NCBI RefSeq assembly: GCF_008831285.2
Contig: NC_045139.1
Location: 30,111,206 to 30,175,205 of the forward strand
DNA length: 64,000 nucleotides
Direction: 5' to 3'
From: Nymphaea colorata
Taxonomy: Eukaryota; Streptophyta; Magnoliopsida; Nymphaeales; Nymphaeaceae
In this document: positions 1 to 11,837 of the stretch, in pieces
Layout: each line of letters opens with the position of its first letter
Numbering within the stretch: position 1 is the stretch's first letter
The notes under the pieces: generated by a model
What the model was told of the DNA's origin: nothing
The model's input: only the letters and a program-made list of their open reading frames with translations
The model's database searches: none
Translations under genes and position numbers: made by a program

Positions 1-293
1 TTTCTCTTCTTCCCTTTCATATCATCAACTTTTTCGTTTATTAGTAATAATTATGTTGGTGGGTGGAGCTCTTGTTCAAACATTCAAACAGTAAAAAAAG
101 TGCCAATTTCTAGGCCTGTCTGTGGAAAATTTTCCGCAGGGAAACGACAGTAGGTTTAAGTAGCGATGGCGGATAAAGTAGCTTCATCTCCAAGTCTGCT
201 GACCTATATATAGATGAGGCCTTCACCACAAGAGACAAAGTGTAGCAGATCTTTAGAAGCAAAAGAGAGAAAACCCATTTGCCTGACGTTAGA
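1..293 (+). promoter_or_regulatory. promoter and 5' UTR of first tau GST gene
   Basis: Upstream region of the GST gene that starts at 294. A clean TATATATA box lies at 205-212, about 82 bases before the ATG, at a distance that suits a plant core promoter with a short leader. Much of the segment from about 45 to 270 can be matched to 13620-13940 upstream of the second GST gene, including the stretch AAGTGTAGCAGATCTT just before the leader. The duplication therefore included the promoter. No stress element was identified with confidence. Confidence 0.6.
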
Positions 294-1084
294 ATGGCCA
301 GCGAAGATGTTGTTCTCTATGGCACATGGAGTAGCTCTTTCGTTGACAGAGTGAAATGGGCTCTGAAGATGAAGGGGGTGGAGTCCCAGTTTGTTGAAGA
401 AGACCTGCTCAACAAGAGCCCCATGTTGCTGCAGTACAACCCAGTTCACAAGAAGGTCCCCGTGCTCGTGCATGCCGGAAAACCGATCGCAGAATCGACC
501 GTGATCCTCCAATACATCGATGAAGTATGGCCGCAGAATCCGATCATGCCTGAGGACCCATATGACAGAGCCACGGCAAGGTTCTGGGCCAAGTTTATTG
601 ATGAAAAAGTAAGCAAAAATAAGTAATCTTATCTTATTCCAAAGTCGAATCTCAGATTAGGGGTATACCAATCCCCACACAGCAAGAATCTAATGGTTGG
701 TTTTCTTTTATTTCTACCAAGTGTAAGGAAGCTGTATGGGCTGCAATTGGCCCTTGTACAAATGAACCGGGGAAGAACGTAGAGCCTGCTCTGGCGGCGC
801 TCCGAGTGCTGGATGATCATCTGGGAGGCCGGAAATTCTTTTCCGGCGACACCATTGGATACGTCGACTTAGTCGCAGGGTGGATCCCTCGCTGGATGGC
901 GGCGGTGGAAGAATTTGCAGGCACGAAGCTTCTTGATCCTCAAAGATTCCCATCACTTCACGCTTGGGCCTGTAATTTTCTCGAGGTCCCGATCATCAAG
1001 GACAATCTAGCGCCTCAGGACAAGCTTGTTGGACGCATGAAGGAATACAGGGAGATTTATTTGGCTAAGTGTGCTTGCAGCTGA
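294..1084 (+). CDS. tau-class glutathione S-transferase, copy 1 (2 exons)
   Basis: Exons are 294-608 and 722-1084, joined in phase 0, giving 225 aa. The donor is GTAAGC at 609; the acceptor AG is at 720-721. The ATG at 294 is the first in frame and fits the family N-terminus. The protein should conjugate glutathione to electrophiles in the cytosol, as plant GSTUs do. Residues 1-80 form the thioredoxin-like domain, with [16 protein letters not shown] holding the catalytic serine and [16 protein letters not shown] the glutathione-binding ES motif. The rest is the helical tau domain ([16 protein letters not shown]). The intron after residue 105 is at the usual GSTU position. The proline that normally follows the catalytic serine (W-x-S-P-F) is serine here. 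A copia element lies 46 bases after the stop codon and has displaced the original downstream sequence. About 90% alike to the copy at 13960. Confidence 0.93.
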
Positions 1085-1130
1085 ACTTCCTTCATTTCAG
1101 GTGAGGGAAAAGAATTCCCACCGCCCAAAT

Positions 1131-1329
1131 TATCAACAAATGAAGAAATAAGGGCAATCTCACACCACACAAGGGTTAACGTGGTTCGGCCAACGGCCAA
1201 CATCCACCGGTGAACTATTTTTGGTTTTCTTTCATTCTCATGTTTTTGTTTTGGTTCATATAGTGAAGTAAATGATTGAATAAAGGAAAATAATAAAAGA
1301 AACCAATCTCTCCAACCGTTGCCTCAACA
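1131..1329 (-). repeat. 3' LTR of copia element 1
   Basis: About 199 bp. It shares with the 6104-6364 copy the stretch GAAATAAGGGCAATCTCACA, the ACGTGGTTCGGCCA block and the TGTTGAGGCAA terminus. Relative to that copy it lacks the segment with AGAGGAAAGTATGATAACTT and the TTCAAACATA block, and carries scattered substitutions. Confidence 0.88.
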
Positions 1330-1338
1330 ATCTCTCCC

Positions 1339-1845
1339 TCAAGTTAGAGAGCTGATGTCAATCTGCCCCAACTTGCTAGTTATCCATTGATGTTGCTTCT
1401 TTCGTAGAGCTTTAGTAAATATATCTGTCAATTGATGTTGGGTACCAACATAAGGAGTACATATTGTTTTGTTTTGGATTTTTTCACGAATAAAGTGACA
1501 ATCAATCTCGATATGCTTAGTTCGTTCATAGAACACTGGATTTGCACCAATATAAATGGCTGCCATGTTGTCGCACATGAGATTCATGGGTTTCTCAATT
1601 TTGATTATCATATCCAGAAGAAGCGCTTTGACCCACACAAGTTCACTGACACATGTTGCCATAGCTTTATATTCAGCCTCTACACTAGATCTAGCCACCA
1701 CATTTTGTTTTTTGCTTTTCCATGTGACAAGGTTACCTCCCACGATAGTACAAAATTCGGTGGTTGATCTTTTATCACTCTGATCTCCAACCCAATATGC
1801 ATCTGTGTATCCGACCACTTCAAGGTTGTTATTTCTTTTCATCAA
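1339..1845 (-). pseudogene. copia element 1 RNase H fragment
   Basis: A 168-codon open stretch encodes the copia RNase H domain: YTDAYWVGDQSDKRSTTEFC, then SSVEAEYKAMA, then the RTKHIEIDCHFIREKI block and the C-terminal TDIFTKAL. It runs to the natural stop of the polyprotein just before the polypurine tract. Upstream it is separated from the reverse transcriptase piece by a frameshift, so it is not expressed as a full polyprotein. Confidence 0.85.
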
Positions 1846-1848
1846 AAT

Positions 1849-3514
1849 TCATTTTCCTGCACTCGCCTTTAAATATTTGAGAATACAATGAATAGTTTCC
1901 AAATGTATAGACCGAGGACTTTGCATAGCTTGGCTTATCATGTTGACTGCAAACGTGATGTATAGCCGAGTTACGGTCAAATAAATTAGCTTTCCAATAA
2001 GTCGTTGAAAACATTGAACATCTTGAATTGGTTTGCCATCGTCTTTTCTGATTTTGTAGTTGAGGTGAAGAGGAGTTGAACTTGGCTTAGCTCCTAGGAA
2101 TCCTATTTTTTTGAGAAGATCCAACGTGCATTTCCTTTGACATAAAAAAACCTTCCTCCGAATGTGTGACTTCAATACCCAACAAATATCTCAATTTCCC
2201 TAAATCTTTAATTTCAAACTTGTCGTGCAATATGACTTTGACTTTCTTCATTTGTTTTATATTGTCTCCAATAACAATAATGTCATCAACATACACCAGT
2301 AAGATAACAATATCTTGCAGGGAGCGAGAGACAAACATAGTGTAGTCTGCAGTGCTTTGCTTAAACCCGATCTCAATAAGAACACTACTGAGTTTCGAGA
2401 ACCATGCCCATGGAGACTGCTTTAGCCCATAGATAGATTTTTTGAGTCTGGGCTGATGTTTGATGCCCTAAGGAGGATCCATATAAACTTCTTGTTCTAG
2501 ATTCTCATGCAAGAACGCATTCTTGACATCAAGTTGAAATGTATCCCAGTTCTTATTTGCTGCCACGGATAGAAGGATACGAATGAAGTTCATCTTAACA
2601 ACAGGGGCGAAGGTCTCTGTGAAGTCAACACCTTCTTGTTGGGTGAATCCCTTTGCGACTAATCTGGCCTTATATCTGTCCACACTTCCATCACTGTTGC
2701 ATTTTATTTCGTATATCCACCAACATCCCATTGGTTTCTTTCCTTCTGGTAGGGGAACAATAGTCCAAGTTTGATTTTTATCTAAGGCCATCAACTCTTC
2801 ATTCATAGCTTTCTGCCATTTAGGATCAAGATTGGCTTCCTGAAAGGTTGAGGGTTCATGGTGAGAGTAGGTGTTGAGAACATAGTTCTGGTACTTGGTT
2901 GACAGTTTACTAAAATCTATGTCTTTTTCAATGGGGTGTTTGGAGTGTGCAAGATTGGAACAGAACGGATAAAAATTAGAAGGTCTTCTTCCTTCAGGTA
3001 TGCTATTGTCAATAGTTGGGCTTTGTGGACTCGAGGAGGATGATTCACGATCTTGAGGGTCAAGATTACTCACAATAGGGTTACTCACTACAGGGTAAGA
3101 AACCGGTGGGAGAGTGCTGGGAGGAGAACAATGAGAGGAGATAGAAGATGACATAGTGGAATTGAAGCCATCAAAAACTGGGAAAAAAGTTTTTAGAGAA
3201 GATTGATGGCATAATTCATTGTGGTTGTGATTACTATGACTCTTCATCTCCCCCTCACAATGAATGGGTGTTGAAAAAAACGGCTCGTCTTTGAAAAATT
3301 TGACATCCCTTGAGATGTGCAATTTATTAGTGGTAGGATCAAAACACTTAAAACCTTTTTTGGAAGTGGAATAGCCCACAAAGACACATTTGATGGCACG
3401 TTTTTGTAACTTATTTTGAAATTGTTGTTGAAGATGGACAAAACACTTGCACCCAAAGATTTTCAAATGATATATAAAGACATTTCGTTGGGTCAAAATT
3501 GCCGTCGGAGCCAT
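1849..3514 (-). pseudogene. copia element 1 integrase C-terminus and reverse transcriptase, broken
   Basis: 2468-3514 encodes the end of integrase ([10 protein letters not shown], then the [17 protein letters not shown] block) and the start of reverse transcriptase ([38 protein letters not shown]), ending at a premature stop after YMDPP. The catalytic YVDD box (YVDDIIVIGD) falls in 2087-2338 in another frame, and the following RT thumb and connection part (KIGFLGAKPSSTPLHLN) in 1849-2175. At least two frame changes and one stop separate these parts. Confidence 0.85.
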
Positions 3515-5590
3515 ATTTTCAAGTCTCTCGCTGGAAAGACAATTAATTATATAGCAGGATGTAGCTATGGCATCTGCCTAATATTCATCTGGCATGTTCA
3601 TGTGAAACATCAAAGTACGCACGACATTCAAAAGATGACGATTCTTCCTTTGGGCGACACCATTCTATTGTGGTGTGTCTGTACAAGTCGTTTGAGGAAC
3701 TATTCCTTTGTGTGATCAGAAATCCTACAAAACTTCATTAATATACTCACCACCATTGTCAGAACGAATATGTTTAATCTTTTTTTCAAATTGAGTCAAA
3801 ATCATTTGATAAAAATTTTGAAAAATTTTAGAAACCCCATGCTTGTGTTTTAAAAAATAGATCCATGTTATTCAAGACTTATCCTCAATAAATGTCACAT
3901 AGCATCGAAATCCGAATATAGAATCAAGAGAGGCGGGACCCCACACGTCAGAATGAACAAGATCAAATAAGATAGAGATACGTTTAGCAACATTATTAAA
4001 AGGCAAGCGAGTAGACTTTGCGAATTCACAAGCATCACATGATTTTGTAGAAATAGATAACTGAGGAAATAAAGTTCTAACAATTTTATGAGAGGCATGG
4101 CCTAATCTTGAATGCCATAAACCAAATTGTTCAGTAGAGGAGGCATGATTAAACAACGCAAAAGTTTTGTAATCTAAAAAATATAAGTCGCCTCGTTGGA
4201 CGCCTCTACCAATCTCCTTCTTCGATTCCTTGTCTGGAAAACAATATCTTTAGCTGAGAAAATGGCAAGACAGCTATGTGTAAGAGTAATCTTGCTTACT
4301 GATAAAAGACTAGTAGAAATATTATGAACGTGAAGAACTTCAGAGTCTTTATCACTACAAAGCAATTTCATGCGACTTGAGCCCGCAACCCTCATTGCCG
4401 AGCCATCAGCAGTAAAAACAGGTTTGAAGTTTTTAAAATTTTTTGAAGTGGCCGGCTGGTTGGTCATGTGTTCAGTGGCACCGGAGTCGACTACCCAATT
4501 TATAATAGGAGAATGTAAAGAAAAAGCACAGTACATACCTGGATTGTCAATGTTGACAACATCAGAAATAGGTTGAGATGATACCAAATTTGCATTTGTC
4601 ATTTGAGAAAAAAATTTCATCATCTCTTTTTTAGTGACAAAGTGGGCTGTCATGTCCTATTTGTTTGGCTTTTGAGCGACTCCTTTGTCACGTGGTGGCT
4701 TGCCAACGAGGTTCCAACATCTGTCTCATGTGTGGCCAAGTTTATGACAATAAGTGCACTCGAAGCGAGATTGATTTTGAGGCCTATCTTGGCCAGTAGA
4801 GACAGTCGATGCATTGTTCATTAATAGACCTTGCCCTTTGGAAAGATATGCTACCTTGTCTGGATGCTCAGCAGGTTGAACATTGGATGTAATAGGGCTG
4901 GAAACCATCAATTTTCTACGAGTTTCTTCTCGTTGGATCATAGCACAAACAAAATTGAAGGATGGAAGCGGAGTCGTCATAAGTACTTCGCTGCGAAGAT
5001 GCTCATAATATTGACTAAGTCCACCAAGAAGTTTAAAAATTTTGTCTTCTTCAAGTCGTTGTTGTTGTACTTTGAGATCAATAATGGGTGGCCAATACAT
5101 AAGCATCTCATCAAACATCCCTGAAGAGTACCAACATACACATTAAATGATTTATCTTGACGCATAAATCTAGCAATTTCATTTTGCAATTCATAGATAC
5201 GAGTAGTGTTACTTTGCTGACCATACACTTATTTAACGGCCTCCCACATTTCTTTAGCCGTTTCCATGAACATAAGCCCCTTACTGATTTGAGGTTCCAT
5301 GGAATTGTATAACCAAGACATAACCATGTCGTTTTCAGACTCCCATTGTATATACTTAGGATCAGTAGGTTCAGGTTTAGGTTTGCACCTGTAATGTAGC
5401 CGACTTTTCCTTTACCACTTAGAAAGAGCTTTGCTGCCTTAGACCAGCTGATGTAGTCGGTGCCAGAAAAAATGGTCGTTGTGATCTTAAGAGGATGATT
5501 TTCTTGAGTCATTACTCTGGAACTGTTGGATCCACCATCATAATGATTTGGTGGGAATGAAGACGGTTGCGTTTCTATGTTGAATGCCAT
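3515..5590 (-). pseudogene. copia element 1 gag, protease and integrase N-terminus, broken
   Basis: The gag start is probably the ATG whose first base is 5590 (MAFNIETQPSSFPPNHYDGG), with FSGTDYISWSKAAKLFL of the N-terminal gag domain, then frameshifts. A zinc-knuckle remnant FECTYCHKLGHT sits near 4726-4760. Protease WVVDSGATEHM lies in 4174-4653. The GAG-pre-integrase motif LWHSRLGHASHKIV and integrase start HSDVWGPASLDS lie in 3872-4156. The integrase core between about 3515 and 3870 has no open frame left. Confidence 0.82.
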
Positions 5591-6090
5591 GACAATACAA
5601 CGGTGGAATACCCGGGCCGTCTGATGTTGGGCAAACAGACAATCGATCGGTGACAATGAGGAATTCGTCTGAAGCCCACGTCTTTAAAGTCGACCTCCCT
5701 TTCTTAAGAAAGAGAAGATCGAGAGAGGCCGCGTGCTTTTCCCTCTTCTCTGAAATTTTTGGCTTTCCCTCTCTGGAAAGGAAGACAGGATAGAGAAGGA
5801 GCACGGGGTGTCTTTGTTCTTGGTCTGCCGCTTCGATTGTTTAAGTCTGTTAGATCAATGAAGTGGCAGCATTCATTCGGCGATCATATCCACGCGAGCA
5901 GATGGAGGAAGACACAAAAATAAAAAGGCAGACGGGATTGATATTGTTTTTCTCCTTTTTCTTTCTTTTTCTTTCTCTATTTTCCTCTGTTCTTCCCAAC
6001 TTATTCTCAGAAGTTTGAATGCGATTGCCATCGGTCCTCTATTTTTTGGCAGAACACACTTCTGGAAAAGACGAAGGACCAGGAGGATGC

Positions 6091-6103
6091 TGCTCTGATA
6101 TCA
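6091..6103 (-). other. primer-binding site of copia element 1
   Basis: In element orientation TGATATCAGAGCA, immediately inside the 5' LTR. The copia consensus complementary to initiator Met-tRNA is TGGTATCAGAGC, so only one base differs. It fixes the inner edge of the 5' LTR at 6104. Confidence 0.82.
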
Positions 6104-6364
6104 TATCAAGAAATGAAGAAATAAGGGCAATCTCACACCACACAAGGGTTAACGTGGTTCGGCCATTACTGCCTACATCCACGGGTGAACTATTTTTGCT
6201 TTTCTTTCACTCTCATCTTTTTGTTTTGGTTCACATTTCAAACATATAGTGAAGTGAACGATTGAATACAACAGGGAAGAAAAATAATAAAAGAAACAAA
6301 TCTTCTGCAGAAGAGGAAAGTATGATAACTTTCCTCATGCCACAAGCTAGCCATTGCCTCAACA
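6104..6364 (-). repeat. 5' LTR of copia element 1
   Basis: 261 bp, the longer of the two LTRs. It is bounded inside by the primer-binding site and outside by the CAAAT duplication at 6365-6369. Begins TGTTGAGGCAATGGC in element orientation. Confidence 0.88.
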
Positions 6365-7571
6365 CAAATAAAGGCGAAAACATTCCCTTCCTCGACTCAT
6401 ATAAAGTTCGCCGCCATAGGACATCAGCATAAAGACTGGCTGCAATCCAGCTGCAGCACCATCCCCTCTGGATGTGCATCGTTCTCTTCACCACCCAGTA
6501 TCAAGCTGCAAATAAAACTAAGAATAAAAAGCAAGATTGGCACCTAGATAAAAAGATGAAAATATGTGACACTGGTGAACATTTCAACTATAACAGTTGT
6601 TGTATCAAAGCCAGCATTTGGCTGCAAAATAAGATGAAATGCCAACTCTTAACAAATTAATGTAGGACGGAAGCAACTTCAAAGATCTTTTTTTATTTAA
6701 ATTGTTAGACCGCAAGCTGCTAGATCTTGTCAATGATAAGGATGTAAGAATGATCCAATTACTTCAATCATGCTGCAGAATCAAATAATGCCGATGATAA
6801 AAATAAGAATGTTTCAATCATTCTGCAAAAATCATGCATCAATTATCTAATAACCTGATCACAGCTGCTTGATTGCAACTTTAGTTACACATCTTCCAAT
6901 TTTAGAAGCTTTTTGATCTACTCATATCAGGTTGTGTTATCTTTGTGTTTCTCATTCTGGATATAAATAGTCAGGTCATGTACGCACCCAAGTTCATTCG
7001 AACAACATTCTTGGTTCTATTACATAAATTCATTCAGATTCACAGATTTGAAGTAAATTTTCGATGAGCAGATTGACAATCAGTTCTTTATACAACAAAT
7101 TGCAAAGCATTGTAGTAACATGAACAACAATCAACTCTTTATTCAAGGATCTGACCTACTTCTATCAAATTGTGTTATCTTTGTGTTTTTTCATTCTGGT
7201 TATAAATGATCAAGTCATGTACAGACCCGAGTTCATTCAAGTAAAATTCTTGATTCTATTAATGGGCATTTGAATTTGTGGAATTTCACTATAGCAATGG
7301 AACTTTATTTCCACCATACAATAAGAGCCCCATGCTTCATCAAACACGGAATTTAGAAACCCAGGGGGGTGGTGCTGGTATTATTATACCATGAATAAAA
7401 GGTGCGACTTTAATCCTGAGAAAGCCATAATCCTGAGAAAGCCATATAAGTGCTCGCATGCAGCATGCATTCACGCCTTTTCTGCCATTAAGCTTACATG
7501 ATCATCTTCTTCTTCCCCCTTGCTGGCAGCAGGCATTCACACAGTCGCCCAATCAACAATCGTGGGTATGA

Positions 7572-7645
<74 letters not shown>

Positions 7646-7892
7646 AATTCCCCATTTTCGACATGTGGCTCTTTGCCTTCTTTTTGTTGAATAGATGGGC
7701 AGCTATCTCCTGGGCTTTCTACTTCACGAGCTAGATCTCATCCATAGGAGGAGGGATGTTGTTGTATGAGGGCTGTGTTTGGAAGTCGGAAGGCAGTGAG
7801 GTGATGGGCGCAGACAGCTAGTTACCTGCACAGTGCACACCCGAGTGATGTTATCTTTGTGTTTCTGATTCTGGTTATAAATAATCAGGTAA
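6365..7892. other. intergenic spacer with LTR-like repeat fragments
   Basis: No gene was seen. Two related stretches at about 6917-7022 and 7155-7260 share GTTATCTTTGTGTTT, a TATAAAT box-like motif, AGGTCATGTAC/AAGTCATGTAC and ATTCTTG(A/G)TTCTATT. A third fragment (GTTATCTTTGTGTTTCTGATT) lies at 7849-7892. The 7014-7160 part is also matched at 11838-11990. These look like scattered remains of an LTR-type repeat. A TC microsatellite interrupts the spacer. Confidence 0.5.
7577..7642. repeat. (TC)n microsatellite
   Basis: An uninterrupted run of about 33 TC dinucleotides, flanked by AAACT and GTCAATTCC. A run of this length is expected to be length-polymorphic. Confidence 0.95.
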
Positions 7893-8249
7893 TGTATAAA
7901 AGAAAGAATGAAAGAGCAGAGGAAAGACAAATTTACGTGGTTCAGTCAATTCGACTTACATCCACGAGAGATCATTTCTTTGTTTCTATTTCATCATCCT
8001 ACATCATACATAGAGACTTTTCTTTTTAACATGGTTCCATTTGAACCGTTGTAAATATATTTCCTTTCTATTTTGTTTTCAGCTGTTTCTCTTGGTATTG
8101 GTTGGAGACGTTGAGTCCTCTTTCCATCTTCAATTCTCTTACCGTTGTCACCAAGCCTCTTTCCATCTTCAATTCTTTTTCCGTTGCCATCATTGTTCTT
8201 TCCATCTTCAATTCTCCTTTCTTTGGTAGAGTCGTGTCTTTCCTTAAGA
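7893..8249 (-). repeat. 3' LTR of copia element 2 with internal tandem repeat
   Basis: The inner edge is set by the polypurine tract; the outer edge is placed at TGTATAAAAG (7893), giving a CA end in element orientation, and is approximate. The LTR carries the ACGTGGTTCAGTCAATT block that resembles the ACGTGGTTCGGCCA block of element 1. Three copies of a unit of about 45 bp with core CTTTCCATCTTCAATTCT lie at about 8119-8218. Confidence 0.65.
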
Positions 8250-9906
8250 TCCCCCCTCAAGTTCACCGTCTTAGAAGAAGATGTGAGCTTGACTAGATTG
8301 AGTTGAGGGAGAATTGAGTGGTGAGGACGCTTCATTAAAGGCTTGGTAAAAATATCTGCAATTTGGTCCTTAGTAGACACATATTGAATCATCATCTCTC
8401 CATGAGCTAATTTCTCCCGAACAAAGTGTAAATCGATTTATGATATACAGGATGTGATGCAAGTTAAGCTGCCCCAACATTATCACACCAAAGAACAGGT
8501 TTTGATTCTTGAGATATTCCAAGTTCATGAAGGAGTAGTTGAACCCAAGTGATTTCCGCAGTGGCGTTAGCAATAGATCTATATTCTGCCTCTGTGCTAG
8601 ATCTTGATACAACATTTTGTTTCTTGGCACTCCAAGATACTAGATTTTCTCCAATAAAAACTACATATCCGCCAGTCGATCGTCTGCCATCTGGGCATCC
8701 TGCCCAATCAGAATCACTGTACGTCATAATATTCATAGTGAATGATCTCTTAAGAAGTAAGGCATGATCTATGGTGAACTTCAGATATCTGAGTATGCGC
8801 TTGACAGCTGCCCAATGGAGGTCGGTTGGAGAATGCATAAATTGGCATACTTTATTTATAGCGAAAGCGATGTCAGGTCTTGTCATGGTTGCATATTGCA
8901 ATCCTCCAACAATACTTCTATACAAAGAATGATCATTGAATTTTGTCCCAGATGAAACAGTTAAGATAGGACTTGTAGCCATAGGTGTTGACATGGGTTT
9001 GGCGCCGATCATATTTGTTTGTTTCAATAAATCTCTAATGTACTTTTGTTGAGAAAGGATCAATCCTTGAGTGGTATGTTTAACTTCGATGCCCAAAAAA
9101 TAATGTAAATCTCATAAGTCTTTGATGGCAAATTCAGAGCTAAATGAGAGAATAAGCTTTTGCATATAAATTTCTGAATTTCCTGTAACAATGATGTCAT
9201 CAACATATACAAGGACATATGCAATGATATTTTCTTTTCTAAAAATGAAGAGTGATGTATCAGTACGCGCTTCTTGGAATCCCATTTTGTAAAGAAATGT
9301 ACTCAGTCTAGCAAACCAAGCTCTTGGAGCTTGTTTTAGACCATACAAAGCTTTATGTAATTTGCACACATGTTTTGGAAAACGATGATTTTCAAAACCA
9401 GGTGGTTGAGTCATAAAAACTTCTTCAATAAGAGTTCCATGGAGGAATGCGTTTTGTACGTCAAGTTGTTTAATTTTCCATTTGTTTTGAAGAGCAATGG
9501 TCAAGACAGTCCTAATAGTGGTAGGTTTGACAACATGGCTAAAAGTTTCGGTGTAGTCTATTCCTTCCTTTTGACTATATCCCTTGGCTACTAACCTAGC
9601 TTTGTACCGTTCTATAGAGTCATCCGCCTTCCTTTTTATCTTGAAAACTCATTTACACCCAATAACAAGCTTGGCATCCTTGGGAGAAACAAGTGTCCAA
9701 GTTTGATTTCGGACAAGTGCGTTGTATTCATTTTCCATAGCTTCTTTCCACTTCTCACGTTGCAAGGCTTCAATATGACTAGGTGGTTCACTTTCCTCAG
9801 TCAAGAAAGATGTTAAAGCTAAATGGTATTTGGTAGAAGAATATGATTGAAAATCTTGAAGTTTTGTGTTTGGTTTGACTATTCCTAGTTGTGAACGAGT
9901 AACCAT
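8250..9906 (-). pseudogene. copia element 2 reverse transcriptase and RNase H, broken
   Basis: Pieces in successive frames: 9649-9906 (NEYNALVRNQTWTLVSPK, the segment before RT), 9112-9504 ([30 protein letters not shown] and the catalytic [11 protein letters not shown]), 8464-9096 (MGIEVKHTTQGLILSQQKYI, YSDSDWAGCPDGRRSTGGY, SSTEAEYRSIA) and the RNase H end around 8300-8395 (TKDQIADIFTKPL). Stops or frameshifts lie near 9110, 9640 and 8460. The domain core residues are still recognisable, so decay is moderate. Confidence 0.85.
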
Positions 9907-9915
9907 CGTATGAGT

Positions 9916-11370
9916 TCATGAGGGAGCAGGCATTCCATATTCAATTGGATCAGCTCTACAAGTGGGATTTGGTGCAAGATGTACATCATCTTGGTTGTGT
10001 CTTGGTTCACCATTTGTGCTATGACTTTGGTTGTCACTTTGACCACCTAGTTGTTGATTGTCATCAAACTCGTCGAAATGAGGGCATTGCTCTATATTTG
10101 GATCAGCATGATGTGTCACAAGATGTGGCTCTAAGGTTTGGATGGTAGTGAGTTTTGGAGCAGGTAGAGCAAAGAAAATAGGATGGCTACCTTGGTTTTC
10201 TGGCTTGTAATTTTCTCTATATTTTTGTGTTTTGAATGGAAATTCTTTTTCATTGAAAACAACATGTCGTGTCACAAAAATTTTATTGTTTTTTAAATTC
10301 AAACAGTAGTAGCCTTTTTGTTGTGGAGCATACCCCAAAAAGACACTTCGTTCAGATCTATAGTCAAGTTTATGTTTTGTATATGGACGAAGATAAGGAA
10401 AACACTTGCAACCAAAAACTTTTAGGAAATTGTAATCTGGTGCTCTTTTAAAAAGTTTTACCAAGGGTGATGGATAATCAAGAGTTTTTGTTGGCATGCG
10501 GTTAATAAGATAGACTGCACTAGAAAAAGCATATGACCAGAATTCTTTTGGAACATTAGCATCAGCCATAAGTGCATGACCTGTTTCTACTATGTGCCGG
10601 TGACGTCTTTCAGACATACTGTTTTATTCAGAAGTGTGTGGACAGGTGATTCTATGACCGATGCCATGCTCAATCAAAAAAAAAATTAATCCTACAAATT
10701 CACCGCCTCCATCTATATGAAGATATTTAATTTTGTAATCTGTAAGATTTTCAACCAGAGATTTGAAGGCTTTAAATGTGATGGAAACATCAGATTTATT
10801 TTTCAGTAAGTATAACCATGTGTATCTAGAGAAACCATCCACAAAAATCACATAGTATCTAAAATTATTTGAACTTGTAATTGGAGATGGACCCCAAACG
10901 TCTGAATAAATAATTTCAAGAGAAACAGTCGCTTTATATGTAGAGGTTTTAGAGGGCAATTTATGATGTTTGGCTTTAAGACAAGCCTCACACAAAGACA
11001 TAGAAAACATGCTATCATAAAGCAAATCAGAATTAACTAAGAGTCTTTTAACTAATGAAAAAGCTGGATGTCCAAGACGTTTGTGCCATATATCAATATG
11101 CTCCTTGTTGCAGCTCAATGCTTCTTTATTCTTGATGTCAAGCTTTATTTTGTAGAGACCTCCACTAGTTGTTCCTTGGCGGAGCACCATCCCTGTTACT
11201 CGGTCCTTAACAAAACATAAGTCAGGATGGAATTCAAAACAAACATTATTATCCCTACAAATTTTTTGAACTAATAGCAAGTTTTTAGTAATTTTTGGCT
11301 CATGAAGAATACCATTTAAGCACAAGTTTGGAGATAAATTGTTGATGTCATTGGTGATGTGGTGGGTCAC
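9916..11370 (-). pseudogene. copia element 2 integrase, broken
   Basis: 10624-11370 holds GAG-pre-integrase (HIDIWHKRLGHPAFSLV, CEACLKAKHHKLPS) and the integrase core start (IYSDVWGPSPITSS, VDGFSRYTWLYLLKNKSD, LHIDGGGEFVG). After a stop near 10620 the frame resumes at 10617 (RRHRHIVETGHALMADANVP, YLINRMPTKTL, FGCKCFPYLR, VFLGYAPQQKGYYC) down to 9916. Just upstream, near 11362-11390, the protease triad survives as YPDSGVTHH. Confidence 0.83.
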
Positions 11371-11493
11371 TCCCGAATCCGGATACCAATTATCGTCCCC
11401 TACTTGCTGGTTGTGAGAATTTCCAATTGAAGAGTGATAGGCTTGAGGACTCGATCCAAAGTTAGGTCGTTTTTCTTTGAGAAGATTGGTATA

Positions 11494-11837
11494 TCAATAG
11501 CAGTTCTTAGCTACATGCCTAACTTTCTCACATATTTGACAAGTCAGTCTTTCTTTTCCTTGAAAATTCCTGTTCTTGTTTTGATAATTATTTCTCCCTC
11601 TTCCTCTATAGTTTTGATGTCTACCATAATTGTTCTTTATCACATTGTTGGCAACTGGAGTCAAAGATTCAACTTGGACTTCATTCTCCTTTTGGTTTGC
11701 CTCTTGCATAAGGAGGAGACCGTGCAACTCATTTAACGTTATAGCCTCCTTTCTAATTTCCATGCTAGTTCTGAAGGCAGCATACTCTGGTAAACCTTTA
11801 AGAATATAGAGGACCAAATCATCTTGACAAGCAACGT
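11494..11837 (-). pseudogene. copia element 2 gag C-terminal fragment
   Basis: Encodes the gag part DDLVLYILKGLPEYAAFRTS followed by a basic linker rich in R, G, N and Q and a zinc knuckle CQICEKVRHVAKNC. In the knuckle the usual glycine of CxxCxxxGHxxxxC is arginine. The N-terminal half of gag is missing, which marks the truncation point of the element. Confidence 0.8.

Larger units (their letters stand above)
1131..6364 (-). mobile_element. decayed Ty1/copia LTR retrotransposon, element 1
   Basis: The element is read on the minus strand. Its limits come from matching LTRs (1131-1329 and 6104-6364), termini TGTTGAGG...TTGATA in element orientation, and a perfect 5-bp target-site duplication CAAAT at 1126-1130 and 6365-6369. 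A primer-binding site complementary to initiator Met-tRNA lies at 6091-6103 (TGATATCAGAGCA, one mismatch to the copia consensus). A polypurine tract (TTGAGGGAGAGA) adjoins the 3' LTR near 1331-1342. Domains run gag, protease, integrase, reverse transcriptase, RNase H, which is the copia order. Frameshifts and stops break the reading frame in many places, and the 3' LTR lacks about 60 bases of the 5' LTR, so the element is old and not autonomous. Confidence 0.93.
7893..11837 (-). mobile_element. 5'-truncated Ty1/copia retrotransposon, element 2
   Basis: Minus-strand element with a 3' LTR (about 7893-8249), polypurine tract TTGAGGGGGG at 8251-8260, then RNase H, reverse transcriptase, integrase, protease and the C-terminal half of gag. 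Homology to gag stops near 11837, and no 5' LTR or primer-binding site is seen. Beyond 11837 the sequence is the LTR-like repeat also present at 7014-7160, and the left flank 7849-7892 is another part of that repeat. The element therefore probably sits in an older repeat and has lost its 5' end. Stops and frame changes at several points make it non-autonomous. Confidence 0.85.
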
